DNA of 64,000 nucleotides from positions 164,167-228,166 of the forward strand of contig CAVTVU010000005.1 of the NCBI GenBank assembly GCA_963738305.1. Direction: 5' to 3'. The position numbers and the translations under genes are program-made. This DNA comes from JBBRHQ01 sp963738305 (GTDB taxonomy: Bacteria > Actinomycetota > Thermoleophilia > Solirubrobacterales > 70-9). How positions within the stretch are numbered: the stretch's first letter is position 1; the number at the start of each line of letters is the position of its first letter. The notes below the pieces were generated by a model. It was not told the DNA's origin and made no database searches. It saw only the letters and a program-made list of their open reading frames with translations. Of the stretch, positions 54,186-62,787 are shown piece by piece.

Positions 54186-55328
54186 TCAGCAGCCGAGTGC
54201 TCGGGCGATCACCATCTGCTGCACCTCGTCGGTGCCCTCGCCGATCGTGAGGATCTTGGCGTCGCGGTAGAAACGGCAGACCGGGTACTCCTCGATGTAG
54301 CCGTAGCCGCCGTGGATCTGCACCGCCTCCTCGGTCGCTCGGACCGCGAGGCGGCCGGTGATCAGCTTCGCCTGCGCGGCGGTCAGGGTGAACGACTGGC
54401 CCGCGTCCTTCTCCAGCGCCGCCCGGTGCGTGAGCAGCCGGGCCGCCTCGATCTGCGCCGAGAGGTCGGCGATCTTCGCTTGGATTGCCTGGAAGCTGGC
54501 GATCGGCTTGCCGAAGGCGCGCCGCTCCTTCGCGTAGGAGATCGCCTCGTCGAGGGCTCCCTGGGCGAGCCCGACGCCCATCGCCGCGACCCCGATCCGG
54601 CCGCCGTCGAGGATGTGGAGGAAGTTCTTGAACCCTTCGCCACGGCGGCCGAGCAGGTTCCCCTCGGGCACCCGGCAGTCATCGAAGGCGAGCGGCCGCG
54701 TGTCGGAGGCGTTCCAGCCCATCTTCCGATACGGCTCTCCCGCCTCGTAGCCGGGGGTCCCGTTGGCGACGATGATGTTGGAGATCTCGCGCCGCCCGTT
54801 CTGATCGGTGAGGGCCGTGATCGTCACGCATCCCGAGATCTCGGTCCCCGAGTTGGTGATGAACTGCTTGGCGCCGTCGATCACCCACTCGCCGGCTTCG
54901 AGCCTCGCGGTCGTCCGGGTCGCGCCGGCGTCCGAACCCGCCTCCGGCTCGGTCAGGCCGAAGGCGGCGAGCCGCTCGCCGCTGCACAGCTGCGGCAGCC
55001 ACTCGCTCTTCTGCTCCTCGGAGCCCCAGAGGTGGATCGGCATCGTGCCCAGCGAGGTGTGGGCCGCCATCGTGATGCAGACGGAGGAGTCCACCCGGGC
55101 CAGCTCCTCGACCGCGAGCGCGTAGGAGAGGGTGTCGGCGCCTCCCCCTCCGTACTCGGGCGGGAAGGGGATCCCCATCAGCCCCAGCTCGCCCATCTTG
55201 GCGACGATCTCGTAGGGGAAGGCCTTGGTGCGGTCGAGCTCCTCGGCCACCGGCGCGACCTCGCCGCGAGCGAAATCGCGCACCGTGTCGCGCAGAAGCC
55301 GCTGCTCGTCGCTCAGCTCGAAATCCAC
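54186..55328 (-). CDS. Acyl-CoA dehydrogenase
   Basis: 380-aa FAD enzyme introducing the alpha-beta double bond in acyl-CoAs. Signatures are MDFELSDEQRLLRDTVRDFA, FGLTEPEAGSDAGATRTTA (acyl-CoA and FAD contact), GAKQFITNSG, DGGRIGVAAMGVGLAQGALD, YAKERRAFGKPIASFQAIQ, VQIHGGYGYIEEYPVCRFYR and DAKILTIGEGTDEVQ. The GEGT motif carries the catalytic-base Glu of short- and medium-chain enzymes. Chain length cannot be assigned. Twin-hairpin repeat D lies 18 bp upstream of its start. Confidence 0.94.
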   Translation of the reverse strand: MDFELSDEQRLLRDTVRDFARGEVAPVAEELDRTKAFPYEIVAKMGELGLMGIPFPPEYGGGGADTLSYALAVEELARVDSSVCITMAAHTSLGTMPIHLWGSEEQKSEWLPQLCSGERLAAFGLTEPEAGSDAGATRTTARLEAGEWVIDGAKQFITNSGTEISGCVTITALTDQNGRREISNIIVANGTPGYEAGEPYRKMGWNASDTRPLAFDDCRVPEGNLLGRRGEGFKNFLHILDGGRIGVAAMGVGLAQGALDEAISYAKERRAFGKPIASFQAIQAKIADLSAQIEAARLLTHRAALEKDAGQSFTLTAAQAKLITGRLAVRATEEAVQIHGGYGYIEEYPVCRFYRDAKILTIGEGTDEVQQMVIARALGC

Positions 55329-55346
55329 GCGGCCAATGTATTCAAT

Positions 55347-55401
55347 GCCCGCGCGGTGTTAGCGCGGGCAGAGGCATGTAAGGCGGCGAAGCCGCCGCAA
55401 G
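55347..55401 (+). repeat. Twin-hairpin dispersed repeat, copy D, with a partial second copy
   Basis: Hairpin 1 is GCCCGCGC (55347-55354), GGTGTTA, GCGCGGGC (55362-55369). The linker is AGAGGCATGTA. Hairpin 2 is GGCGGC-GAA-GCCGCC (55382-55396), then GCAAGTTG. A second unit begins at 55411 (AATGCCCGCGCGG) but is cut off after 13 bp. The copy lies between the divergent acyl-CoA dehydrogenase and phd-vapC. Confidence 0.88.
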
Positions 55402-55432
55402 TTGTTCTGCAATGCCCGCGCGGGGGCTCAAC

Positions 55433-55448
55433 TGCTACATTCGTAGCA
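55433..55448 (+). promoter_or_regulatory. Palindromic operator abutting the antitoxin start codon
   Basis: TGCTAC (55433-55438) and GTAGCA (55443-55448) are exact inverted repeats around ATTC, and the antitoxin ATG begins at the next base. The position fits binding by the Phd or Phd-VapC complex for autorepression, and the message would be nearly leaderless. This is inference from symmetry and family habit. Confidence 0.6.
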
Positions 55449-55730
55449 ATGCAGCATCGAACGATCCCCCAGCGGGAGCTGCGGAACAACATCGGCGAGG
55501 TTCTCCGAGAGGTGGAGGCGGGCGCCCGGATCCGGGTCACCGTGCGGGGCCGCGCCGTCGCCGACCTGGTCCCTGTCGAGCCGCGGCAGACCTGGGCGCC
55601 GTGGGAGAGCGTCGAGCGCCTCCGCGCCGAGGCACCGTTGGATCCGGATCTGCGCAGCGAGATCGCCGCGGCCCTCGGGGAGAGCCCTGGCGACGACCCA
55701 TGGAAGAGGTACGGATCCGGGCGATCCTAG
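55449..55730 (+). CDS. Phd/YefM-type antitoxin
   Basis: 93 aa from ATG 55449. The DNA-binding half (RTIPQRELRNNIGEVLREVE, AGARIRVTVRGRAVADLVP) is the standard Phd/YefM fold. The C-terminal half (ESVERLRAEAPLDPDLRSEI) should be the toxin-wrapping segment, normally unfolded alone. It overlaps the vapC start by 31 nt, so antitoxin is made first and translation is coupled. Confidence 0.9.
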   Translation: MQHRTIPQRELRNNIGEVLREVEAGARIRVTVRGRAVADLVPVEPRQTWAPWESVERLRAEAPLDPDLRSEIAAALGESPGDDPWKRYGSGRS

Positions 55731-56104
55731 ACACCTCCGTCCTGATCGCCGCGGAGGGTGACGAGCTGCGCCGGACCGGTCACGAGCAGACGCTCGAGGT
55801 CGCGATCTCCGTCGTGACCATGGCGGAGCTTCGGCTCGGAGTCCTCCTCGCCGGCGACCCGGAGGTGGCAGCGAGGCGCACCGAGACCCTGATGCGGGTC
55901 GGTCGGACCTATCACGCCCTCGCAGTCGACGACGACGTGGCCGCGGCCTACGCGGCGCTGGTGGCGGAAGCGCGCCCACGCGGCCGGCGACCGGCGCCGC
56001 ACGACGGCCTGATCGCTGCGACCGCCCGGCGCTTCGACATACCCCTGTTCACCCGGGACGCGGGCTTTCAGGGCCTTCCAGGGGTGGAGGCCGTCCTAGT
56101 CTGA
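55700..56104 (+). CDS. vapC: VapC-type PIN-domain toxin
   Basis: 134-aa PIN-domain ribonuclease from ATG 55700. The acidic Mg-binding residues are present: Asp11 (ILDTSVLIAAE), Glu43 (TMAELRLGVLL), Asp in RPAPHDGLIAATA and Asp in LFTRDAGFQGLPG. VapC toxins cut specific tRNAs or rRNA; the target here is unknown. Its TGA stop lies inside the first unit of the four-copy hairpin array, so the repeat touches the coding sequence. Confidence 0.92.
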   Translation: MEEVRIRAILDTSVLIAAEGDELRRTGHEQTLEVAISVVTMAELRLGVLLAGDPEVAARRTETLMRVGRTYHALAVDDDVAAAYAALVAEARPRGRRPAPHDGLIAATARRFDIPLFTRDAGFQGLPGVEAVLV

Positions 56105-56361
56105 TAGGCCCGTGCGGTGTTAGCGCGGGCAGAAGCATGTCAGGCGGCGCAGCCGCCGCAAGTTGCTGATAGGCCCGTGCGGTATTAGCGCGGGCAGAAG
56201 CATGTCAGGCGGCGCAGCCGCCGCAAGTTTGCTGATAGGCCCGCGCGGTGTTAGCGCGGGCAGAAGCATGTCAGGCGGCGCAGCCGCCGCAAGTTGCTGA
56301 TAGGCCCGCGCGGTGTTAGCGCGGGCAGAAGCATGTCAGGCGGCGCAGCCGCTGTAGGTCC
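56101..56361 (+). repeat. Tandem array of four twin-hairpin repeat units (copies E1-E4)
   Basis: Four units of 65, 66, 65 and ~65 bp start at 56101, 56166, 56232 and 56297, each with CTGATAGGCC at the front. Every unit has hairpin 1 (GCCCGYGC, loop GGTRTTA, GCGCGGGC), linker AGAAGCATGTCA, hairpin 2 (GGCGGC-GCA-GCCGCC) and GCAAGTT. E1 and E2 have a T in the left arm that leaves a G-U pair in RNA. E4 is diverged at its end. The array fills the gap between the convergent vapC and aldehyde dehydrogenase genes. Confidence 0.95.
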
Positions 56362-57798
56362 TCAGAGCTGGAGGGACTTCACCTGCAGCAGCTCCTCGAT
56401 CCCGTAGCGGCCGTTCTCGCGACCGTGACCGGACTGCTTGTAGCCGCCGAAGGGGGCGAGCGGATTGAAGGTGCCGCCGTTGATCTCGATCTGGCCGGTC
56501 CGGATCCGGCGGGCGACCTCAACGGCCCGCTCCTCGCTCCCGGACCAGACCCCGCCGGCGAGGCCGTAGCTGGTGTCGTTGGCGATCCGCACCGCGTCGT
56601 CGGTGTCCTCGTATGCCTGGATCGCGAGCACCGGCCCGAAGATCTCCTCCTGGGCGATCGTCATCTCCGGCGTGACCTCGCTGAACACCGTCGGCCGCAC
56701 GAAGTAGCCCCGATCGAGCCCCTCGGGGGCCTCGGCACCGCCCGTCACCAGCTTCGCGCCCTCCTCGCCACCCTTGGCGATGTAGCCGCGCACCCGCTCG
56801 CGCTGCACGTCGGAGACGAGTGGTCCTAGCCGGGTGCCGGCGTCGAACGGGTCACCGGGGGTGAACGACTCCGCCGCCGCGGTGGCGATCTCCTCGACCA
56901 GGGCGACCTTCTCGCGCGGCACCAGCATTCGAGTCAGGGCGCTGCACGTCTGGCCCGAGTTGAGGTAGCACTTGGCAACTCCGTCCGGGACGGCCTTCTC
57001 GAGGTCGGCGTCGTCGAGGATCACGTTGGGTGACTTGCCGCCCAGCTCGAGCGCCACGGGCTTGACCGTGGCAGCGGCCAGCTCCGAGACCCGCTTGCCG
57101 GCCCGGGTCGAGCCGGTGAAGGAGACCATGTCCACCCCCGGGTGGCCGGCCACCGCTTCGCCGGCGACCGGCCCGGTGCCGGTGACCAGGTTGAAAACGC
57201 CCGGCGGGAGGCCCGCGAACTCGATGATCTCGGCCAGGATGAAGGCATTCAACGGCACGACCTCGCTCGGCTTCAGGACGACGGTGCAGCCGGCCGCCAG
57301 GGCGGGGGCGACCTTCAGCGCGATCTGGTTGAGGGGGTAATTCCAGGGGGTGATCGCCCCGAGCACGCCGACCGGCTCGCGCAGCACCCGCGAGTTACCG
57401 ATCTCCTCCTCCCAGGCGACCTCCTCCATCACCGCGGGCATCGCCCCGAACTGCATGGTCGGCAGGCCGGCCTGGATCTGGACGGAGAGCTTCAGCGGCA
57501 TGCCCAGCTCCTGCGAGATCGTCGCCGCGATCTCCTCGGAGCGCTCGCCCAGCCCAGTGGAGATCGCGGCCAGGTAGGACGCCCGCTCCTCGCGGCTCGT
57601 CGCCGCCCAGCCCTCGAAGGCCTCGCGGGCGGCCCCGACCGCGAGCTCGACATCCTCGGCCGTGCCGGCCGGGATCGAGCCCATCACTTCCTCGGTCGAG
57701 GGGTTGATCACCTCGATCGTCTCCGAGCCCTGCGGCTGGACCCACTCGCCGCCGATGAAGAGCTGCTCGCGGGTCTGGACCTCTGCCGTGGTCGCCAT
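56362..57798 (-). CDS. Aldehyde dehydrogenase family protein
   Basis: 478-aa NAD(P)-dependent aldehyde dehydrogenase. Typical motifs are QLFIGGEWVQPQGSETIEVI, GAITPWNYPLNQIALKVAPA, VLKPSEVVPLNAFILAEI, SFTGSTRAGKRVSELAA, the general base Glu251 (LELGGKSPNV), the nucleophile Cys285 (NSGQTCSALTRM), EEIFGPVLAIQAYEDTDDA and PFGGYKQSGHGRENG. It follows the GMC oxidase by 12 bp on the same strand. The oxidase could make the aldehyde that this enzyme oxidises to an acid. Confidence 0.94.
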   Translation of the reverse strand: MATTAEVQTREQLFIGGEWVQPQGSETIEVINPSTEEVMGSIPAGTAEDVELAVGAAREAFEGWAATSREERASYLAAISTGLGERSEEIAATISQELGMPLKLSVQIQAGLPTMQFGAMPAVMEEVAWEEEIGNSRVLREPVGVLGAITPWNYPLNQIALKVAPALAAGCTVVLKPSEVVPLNAFILAEIIEFAGLPPGVFNLVTGTGPVAGEAVAGHPGVDMVSFTGSTRAGKRVSELAAATVKPVALELGGKSPNVILDDADLEKAVPDGVAKCYLNSGQTCSALTRMLVPREKVALVEEIATAAAESFTPGDPFDAGTRLGPLVSDVQRERVRGYIAKGGEEGAKLVTGGAEAPEGLDRGYFVRPTVFSEVTPEMTIAQEEIFGPVLAIQAYEDTDDAVRIANDTSYGLAGGVWSGSEERAVEVARRIRTGQIEINGGTFNPLAPFGGYKQSGHGRENGRYGIEELLQVKSLQL

Positions 57799-57810
57799 CT
57801 GTTCGTCCTC

Positions 57811-59811
57811 CTAGTTGGTCGTGGTGGCCGCCGGGGCCGCTCCCGCGGACGCCGGCGCCGCGGCGGAGATCGCCTCCGCGGTGCGGTGCGCAAGGGCCAT
57901 TATCGAGATCATCGGGTTGGTGCCGGAGGAAGTTGGGAAGGCGCTCGCGTCCCCGATCCACACGCCGGGGGTGTCGTGCAGCTCGCCCCACGGCCCGGCG
58001 ACGCTCGTCTTCGGGTCGACGCCCATGCGGCAGCTGCCCATCTGGTGGGCGGAGAAGAGCCGGTGTCCGCCGAATCCGAGCGGCGCCCTCTGCGCGCCTT
58101 CGATGAACCGCTCCAGGTCATCCCCCCGCCGCCAGGGCGCCGGCCCGGCGGCGAGGGCACGGATCTCGATCGCCCCGGCTGCCCGGTGGATCCGCGCCTG
58201 GGCCTCGATGCCGAGCTTGGCGTTGGCGACGTCGACCTCGTCTCTGAGTGCGTAGGAGTGCATCGCCTGGCCGTTCGCGTCGATCGTCACCCGCCCGGCG
58301 CCGCGGTCGCGCAGCAGGGCGATCGTGGTGGCGCCGTGGGCGTACTGCTCCATCGCCGCCTTGTGTGCCTCGCCGCCGGTGAACGGCAACGCGGAGGCGC
58401 CGATCCCGGTCGTGTACTGGGCGGTCTCGAGCAGGAAGCCCCAGCCGTCGCCGGTGTCCGCGAACTCGTCGACCACGCCGGTGTGGGGGGCGCCCCACCA
58501 GGCCCGCTGGTCGGAGTCGTAGTAGCCGAACATCGCGGTGCACGGATGAAGCCGCAGGTTCTCGCCGACCGCCTGTCCCCCGATCTGGGAGCGCAGCAGC
58601 AGTGCCGGGGACTCCAGGGAGCCGCAGGCGACCACCACCTGGGGAGCGCGGACCGTGACCGCGGCCGCCCGCCCGCTCTCGGGGTCTTCGAAGCGCGCCT
58701 CGATTCCCGCCGCGCGCCCGCCCTCGACCAGGACCCGCTGCGCGGCCGTCCGCACGAGGATCTCCGCGCCGGTCACCGCGGCGTCGGCGAGGAAGGTCTT
58801 GGCCGTGCTCATCTTCGAGCCGCTGATGTCGCCAAAGCCCATGTAGGCGGCGGTCTCGGGGCTGTAGGTGGCGGGGTCGGCGTTGCGGACCACGCGCTCG
58901 AACGACCAGCCCAGGCTCTCGGCGCCCTCCTTCATCCTCAGGGTCGGGCCGTTGTAGTCGCTGCACTCCTCGTTTGCCCCGATCCGCTCCAGCACCGCGT
59001 CGAGGTGGCGGTCGTACTCGGGCCCGTCCACTCCCTCCAAACCGTGCTCCTGCGCCCACTGTTCCCGCACCCAGGGCGTGGTCCGCAGGCAGTTCGTCCA
59101 GTTGATCGTCGTCCCGCCGCCCAGCCCAGCGCCGGCCTGCATCGAGACGTTGAAGTCGATCGTCGGCACCGGCCCGCCACGGTAATAGAGGTTCTGGAAA
59201 GCCCAGAGCTCCAGCATGTTGAAGTCGGACTCGTCGTAATAGCCGCCGGCCTCGAGCACGACGACGTGCAGACCCGCCGTGGCCAGGGTGCCGGCGATCA
59301 CCCCGCCGCCGGCGCCGGAACCGACCACGACCACGTCGGCGTCGAACGTCAGCTCCTCGCCCTCGGGCATGACCGGGCGCAGCGGCTTCGGCTCGCTCGA
59401 GGGGGCGGCGATCGGCCCCGGGTAGCCGAACGTCTTCCAGAACGGGTTCTGGCCGGTCGTTTCGTCAGGGAGCCCGTAGGCGAGGAAGAGGCTGCCGGCG
59501 ACGAGCGAGGTGACCCCTGCCGCCGGCTCGGAGCCGAGCATCGCCACGTTGCGCAGGATCTGCTCCCGCGATGGCCGCGAGGCGCTTGCGAATCCCTGCT
59601 CGGCGAGCGCGTCGAGCAGCTGCATCGTCCCGGCGAGCTGCTCCGGGGGCAGTGCCGCGATCGCCTCGGCCAGGGCGAGGTCGGCGCCGACATCGCTGCC
59701 GCATCGTGCCCAGAAGCCGTCGGGGTCGGGCTCGCGGGGAATCGAGGGCACGACGGTGTCGCAGACCGCTTTCAGCGTCTCGCGGTGGGCGTCGCTCAGC
59801 TCGAGTGCCAT
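57811..59811 (-). CDS. GMC-family FAD oxidase (long-chain alcohol oxidase-like)
   Basis: 666 aa. An N-terminal ~150-residue helical region (TLKAVCDTVVPSIPREPDPD) precedes the FAD-binding motif (DADVVVVGSGAGGGVIAGTL). LGGGTTINWTNCLRTTPWVR follows, then VVVACGSLESPALLLRSQIG and the C-terminal FSAHQMGSCRMGVDPKTSVA plus ASAFPTSSGTNPMISIMALA, the GMC active site. The N-terminal extension and QMGSCRMG are shared with fatty-alcohol oxidases of plants and yeasts. Likely substrate is a long-chain or sterol-like alcohol, paired with the ALDH downstream. Confidence 0.9.
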   Translation of the reverse strand: MALELSDAHRETLKAVCDTVVPSIPREPDPDGFWARCGSDVGADLALAEAIAALPPEQLAGTMQLLDALAEQGFASASRPSREQILRNVAMLGSEPAAGVTSLVAGSLFLAYGLPDETTGQNPFWKTFGYPGPIAAPSSEPKPLRPVMPEGEELTFDADVVVVGSGAGGGVIAGTLATAGLHVVVLEAGGYYDESDFNMLELWAFQNLYYRGGPVPTIDFNVSMQAGAGLGGGTTINWTNCLRTTPWVREQWAQEHGLEGVDGPEYDRHLDAVLERIGANEECSDYNGPTLRMKEGAESLGWSFERVVRNADPATYSPETAAYMGFGDISGSKMSTAKTFLADAAVTGAEILVRTAAQRVLVEGGRAAGIEARFEDPESGRAAAVTVRAPQVVVACGSLESPALLLRSQIGGQAVGENLRLHPCTAMFGYYDSDQRAWWGAPHTGVVDEFADTGDGWGFLLETAQYTTGIGASALPFTGGEAHKAAMEQYAHGATTIALLRDRGAGRVTIDANGQAMHSYALRDEVDVANAKLGIEAQARIHRAAGAIEIRALAAGPAPWRRGDDLERFIEGAQRAPLGFGGHRLFSAHQMGSCRMGVDPKTSVAGPWGELHDTPGVWIGDASAFPTSSGTNPMISIMALAHRTAEAISAAAPASAGAAPAATTTN

Positions 59812-59845
59812 CTAGCTCCTCCTGTCCGTTTCCCCTGAGAGGAAG

Positions 59846-61290
59846 CTAGCGCCTGACGCGAGATCCCGCGGCGAGGGCAGTGACGAACAGCCGGACGCCG
59901 AACCCGGTCGGCCCGGTGCCGACGTAGGGGCGGCCGACGTCCCAGGCGGTGCCGGCGATGTCGAGGTGCGCCCAGGGGCGGCCGTCCACGAATTCCTCCA
60001 AGAAGGACCCGGCGTAGATCGTTCCCGCCTTGCGCTTCGCCGCGAGGTTGGTCAGGTCGGCGACGGTGCCCTTGGTCAGCTCCTTGTACTCCGGATGAAG
60101 AGGCAGCCGCCAGGCAAGCTCCCCGGTCTCCTCGGCGGCGCGCTCCACGGCGGAAGCGAGCTCCTCATCGTTGGAGATCAGCGCAGAGTAGGTGGAACCG
60201 AGGGCGACGAGGACGGCGCCGGTGAGGGTTGCGATGTCGACGATGCGCCCGGCCCCCAGCTCGACGCAGTACGCGAGCGCATCGGCCAGGATCAGCCGGC
60301 CCTCGGCGTCGGTGTTGTTCACCTCGACCGTCTTGCCGTTGTACTGGGTGATGATGTCGCCGGGCTTCACGGCGGTCCCGGAGGGCATGTTCTCGGTCGA
60401 GGGGATGACGGCGATCAGGTCGATCGCCAGGCCCAGCTCGGCGATCGCAGCGACTGCCTCGAGCACAGCGGCGGCCCCCGACATGTCCATCTTCATCTCG
60501 TGCATGGAGGCGCCTGGCTTCAGCGAGATGCCGCCCGTGTCGAAGGTGACGCCCTTCCCACCAGGCCCAAGGGTGGGCCGGAGCCGCCTCCGTCGTAGCG
60601 CAGGACGATCAGCACCGGGTCCTCGGCCGAGCCGGCGCTGACCGCCTCGATCCCGCCCATCCCGCGCTCGGCGATCTCCTCACGGCCGAGCACCTCGGTG
60701 GAGACCGAGCCGTGATCGGCGTCGATCTCCTCGGCGCGGCGGGAGAGGTAGGAGGGCGTGGCCACGTTGGAGGGGAGATCCTGCAGCTCGCGGGCCCGGT
60801 TCTGGGCCTCGGCACAGACCCGGGCGATCTCGGCTTCGGCCGAGAGCTCGGACGGGCCCAGCAGGATCAGCTCCTCGATCTCACCCAGCTTCTCCTCTTC
60901 CTCCTCGGAGCTGTGGAAGCGGTCGAAGCGATACCCGGCGAGGACCGTCCCGGTGACGAGCGCGGCCGCGACGGCGGGCGGGTCATCCGACTCCGGCATC
61001 TCCCAGGCGACGCTGCGCGCCCCGAGCGCGGCCGCCTGGGCGGCGGCGAGCGCCGCGGCCACGCGGGCGCGCTCGGGCTCCATCTCCCGGCGTTTGCCGA
61101 GCCCGGCCACCAGAGCCCTGGGCGGCGGCTCTGGATGGACCAGGCTGACCTTGCGATAGGCGCTCTTCGCGTCCCCCGCTCCACGTGCCCCGGAGAGGAA
61201 TCCGGGCAGCTCCTCGCCGTCGAACAGGCCGGCGACGACAACGTCGGAGCCGGCGTCTTCGATCGCGCTCTCACGCACCTCCACCCTCAT
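59846..61290 (-). CDS. pepA: Leucyl aminopeptidase (M17), one frame break
   Basis: Two-metal aminopeptidase, usually hexameric. From ATG 61290 the N-terminal domain (VVVAGLFDGEELPGFLSGAR; ARELQDLPSNVATPSYLSRR) runs to VLIVLRYDGGG. A frame break near 60565 in a GC-rich run then separates the catalytic domain: KGVTFDTGGISLKPGASMHE, MKMDMSGAAAVLEAVAAIAE, ENMPSGTAVKPGDIITQYNG, the signature NNTDAEGRLILADAL, and DIATLTGAVLVALG. The metal ligands (Asp in FDTGG, Asp in MDMSG, Asp and Glu in NTDAEGR) are all present. The break is probably a sequence error. Confidence 0.93.
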
Positions 61291-61373
61291 CCGGCCGGTG
61301 AGTCTATGCGCTCCGCGGTCGCCGGCCGGCCGCTATCGTGACCTGCCCGCAATCAGGAACGAGAAAGGCACCG

Positions 61374-61931
61374 ATGCCCAGCACTGTGATCCTCGGAACG
61401 GCGAGAACCCCCTTCGGGAAGATGGGCGGGGGCCTCTCGACGCTCGACGCCACCGATCTCGGCGGAACCGTGATCGACTCCGCTCTCGAACGCTCCGGGG
61501 TAGAGCCCGGCCAGGTCGAGCAGGTGATATTCGGCCAGGTCCTGCAGGCCGGCCAGGGACAAATTCCTTCGCGCCAGGCGCAGATCAAGGCCGGGATCCC
61601 CAAGGAGGTCCCCTCGGAGACGATCAACAAGGTCTGCGCGTCCGGGATGCGCTCGCTCGGGCTGGCCGACCAGGCGATCCGGGCCGGCGACGTCGAGGTC
61701 GCCGTGGCCGGTGGGATGGAGTCGATGAGCAACGCGCCCTACCTGCTGCCCGGGGCGCGCTTCGGCTTCCGCATGGGGGATGTCTCGGCGGTGGACGCGA
61801 TGACCCATGACGGGCTCACCAACCCCTTCACCGAGAAGCAGATGATCAACGAGGCGAGCGAGGTCTCCAACGAGCTGGAGATCACGCGAGCGGACATGGA
61901 CCGCCTCGCCACCCGCTCGCACCAGCTTGCG
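61374..61931 (+). CDS. Acetyl-CoA acetyltransferase (thiolase), 3' half missing
   Basis: From ATG 61374 (ribosome site GAAAGG). N-terminal thiolase half: VILGTARTPFGKMGGGLSTL, VIFGQVLQAGQGQIPSRQAQ, the acyl-accepting Cys88 in TINKVCASGMRSLGLADQAI, VAVAGGMESMSNAPYLLPGA and ITRADMDRLATRSHQLA. About 186 of the normal ~390 residues are present. The second Cys and catalytic His are lost. After about 61930 the sequence becomes a different gene (ribH) in another frame, so the truncation is a join and not a natural end. Confidence 0.92.
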
Positions 61932-61934
61932 TCC
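61924..61934. other. Chimeric junction
   Basis: Codons before this point read thiolase (RSHQLA). Codons after it read the middle of lumazine synthase (VLAGAIRALTGAGVAED) in a different frame. Neither gene has its other half. Everything left of it is actinobacterial in character and everything right of it proteobacterial. See the finding on this junction. Confidence 0.8.
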
Positions 61935-62302
61935 TCGCGGGGGCGATCCGCGCGCTGACCGGTGCCGGCGTCGCCGAGGACGACATCACCGTCGCCCTGG
62001 TGCCGGGTGCTCTCGAAACGCCGCTCGCGCTGCAGCGGCTCGCGCAAAGCGGCGATTTCGACGCGCTGGTGGCGCTGGGCGCCGTGATCCGCGGCGAAAC
62101 GCACCACTTCGAGATCGTCGCCAACGAATCGGCCGCCGGCGTGTCGAGCGTGCAGCTCGAGTTCGGTATTCCGATCGGCAACGGCATCCTGACCACCGAC
62201 ACCGAAGAGCAGGCGAACGCGCGCGCGCAGGGCAAGGGCGCCGATGCCGCGCTCGCTGCGCTGGAGCTCGCGAACCTGCTCGACGCGATCGACGACGCAT
62301 GA
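61931..62302 (+). CDS. ribH: 6,7-dimethyl-8-ribityllumazine synthase RibH, 5' part missing
   Basis: Penultimate enzyme of riboflavin synthesis. About 123 C-terminal residues remain: LAGAIRALTGAGVAEDDITV, LVPGALETPLALQRLAQSG, FDALVALGAVIRGETHHFEI (substrate-binding RGETHHFE with the catalytic His pair), VANESAAGVSSVQLEFGIPI and GNGILTTDTEEQANARAQGK. The N-terminal ~40 residues are cut off by the junction. The stop overlaps the nusB ATG (ATGA), as in many proteobacterial rib-nusB operons. Confidence 0.93.
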   Translation, partial: VLAGAIRALTGAGVAEDDITVALVPGALETPLALQRLAQSGDFDALVALGAVIRGETHHFEIVANESAAGVSSVQLEFGIPIGNGILTTDTEEQANARAQGKGADAALAALELANLLDAIDDA

Positions 62303-62751
62303 GGATCACGCCGCGCCGCCGCGCGCGCGAATTCGTGCTGCAAGGGCTGTATCAGCGACAGCTGTCGCGCAACGATCCGCAGGCGATTCGCGCGCAGCTC
62401 GGCGAGGCGGCCGGATTCGCCAAAGCCGATGCCGCCTATTTCGACGAGCTTTCGGCGCGGCCCGCTCGCCGATGCGACGCGCTCGTCGAGATGCTCGCGC
62501 CGCTGCTCGACCGCAAGCCGGCGGAGCTCTCGCCGATCGAGCGATCGATCCTGGTAATCGGCGCGTGGGAGCTGAAGCACCGGCTGGAAATTCCCTACCG
62601 CGTCGCGATCAACGAGGCGGTCGAGCTCGCGAAGTCGTACGGCGGAACCGACGGCCACAAGTTCGTCAACGGCGTGCTCGACAGACTCGCGGGCTCGCTG
62701 CGCGCGCCGGAGATCGCCGCCGCACGCGACGACGCGATCGATACGCGCTGA
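62299..62751 (+). CDS. nusB: Transcription antitermination factor NusB
   Basis: 150 aa from ATG 62299. All-helical NusB with RRRAREFVLQGLYQRQLSRN, the Arg-rich boxA-binding start, LLDRKPAELSPIERSILVIG, AWELKHRLEIPYRVAINEAV and ELAKSYGGTDGHKFVNGVLD. It joins NusE at boxA of rRNA operons. The ribH-nusB-thiL order is typical of Beta- and Gammaproteobacteria, unlike the surrounding genome. Confidence 0.95.
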   Translation: MRITPRRRAREFVLQGLYQRQLSRNDPQAIRAQLGEAAGFAKADAAYFDELSARPARRCDALVEMLAPLLDRKPAELSPIERSILVIGAWELKHRLEIPYRVAINEAVELAKSYGGTDGHKFVNGVLDRLAGSLRAPEIAAARDDAIDTR

Positions 62752-62787
62752 ACGAGCGAGCCTTTTCGCCGCGCCTATAATCGCCGC

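Noticed and set aside
56101..56361. CRISPR array
   Set aside because: The tandem units are almost identical end to end, with no variable spacers, and no cas genes are present. It is a simple tandem repeat.
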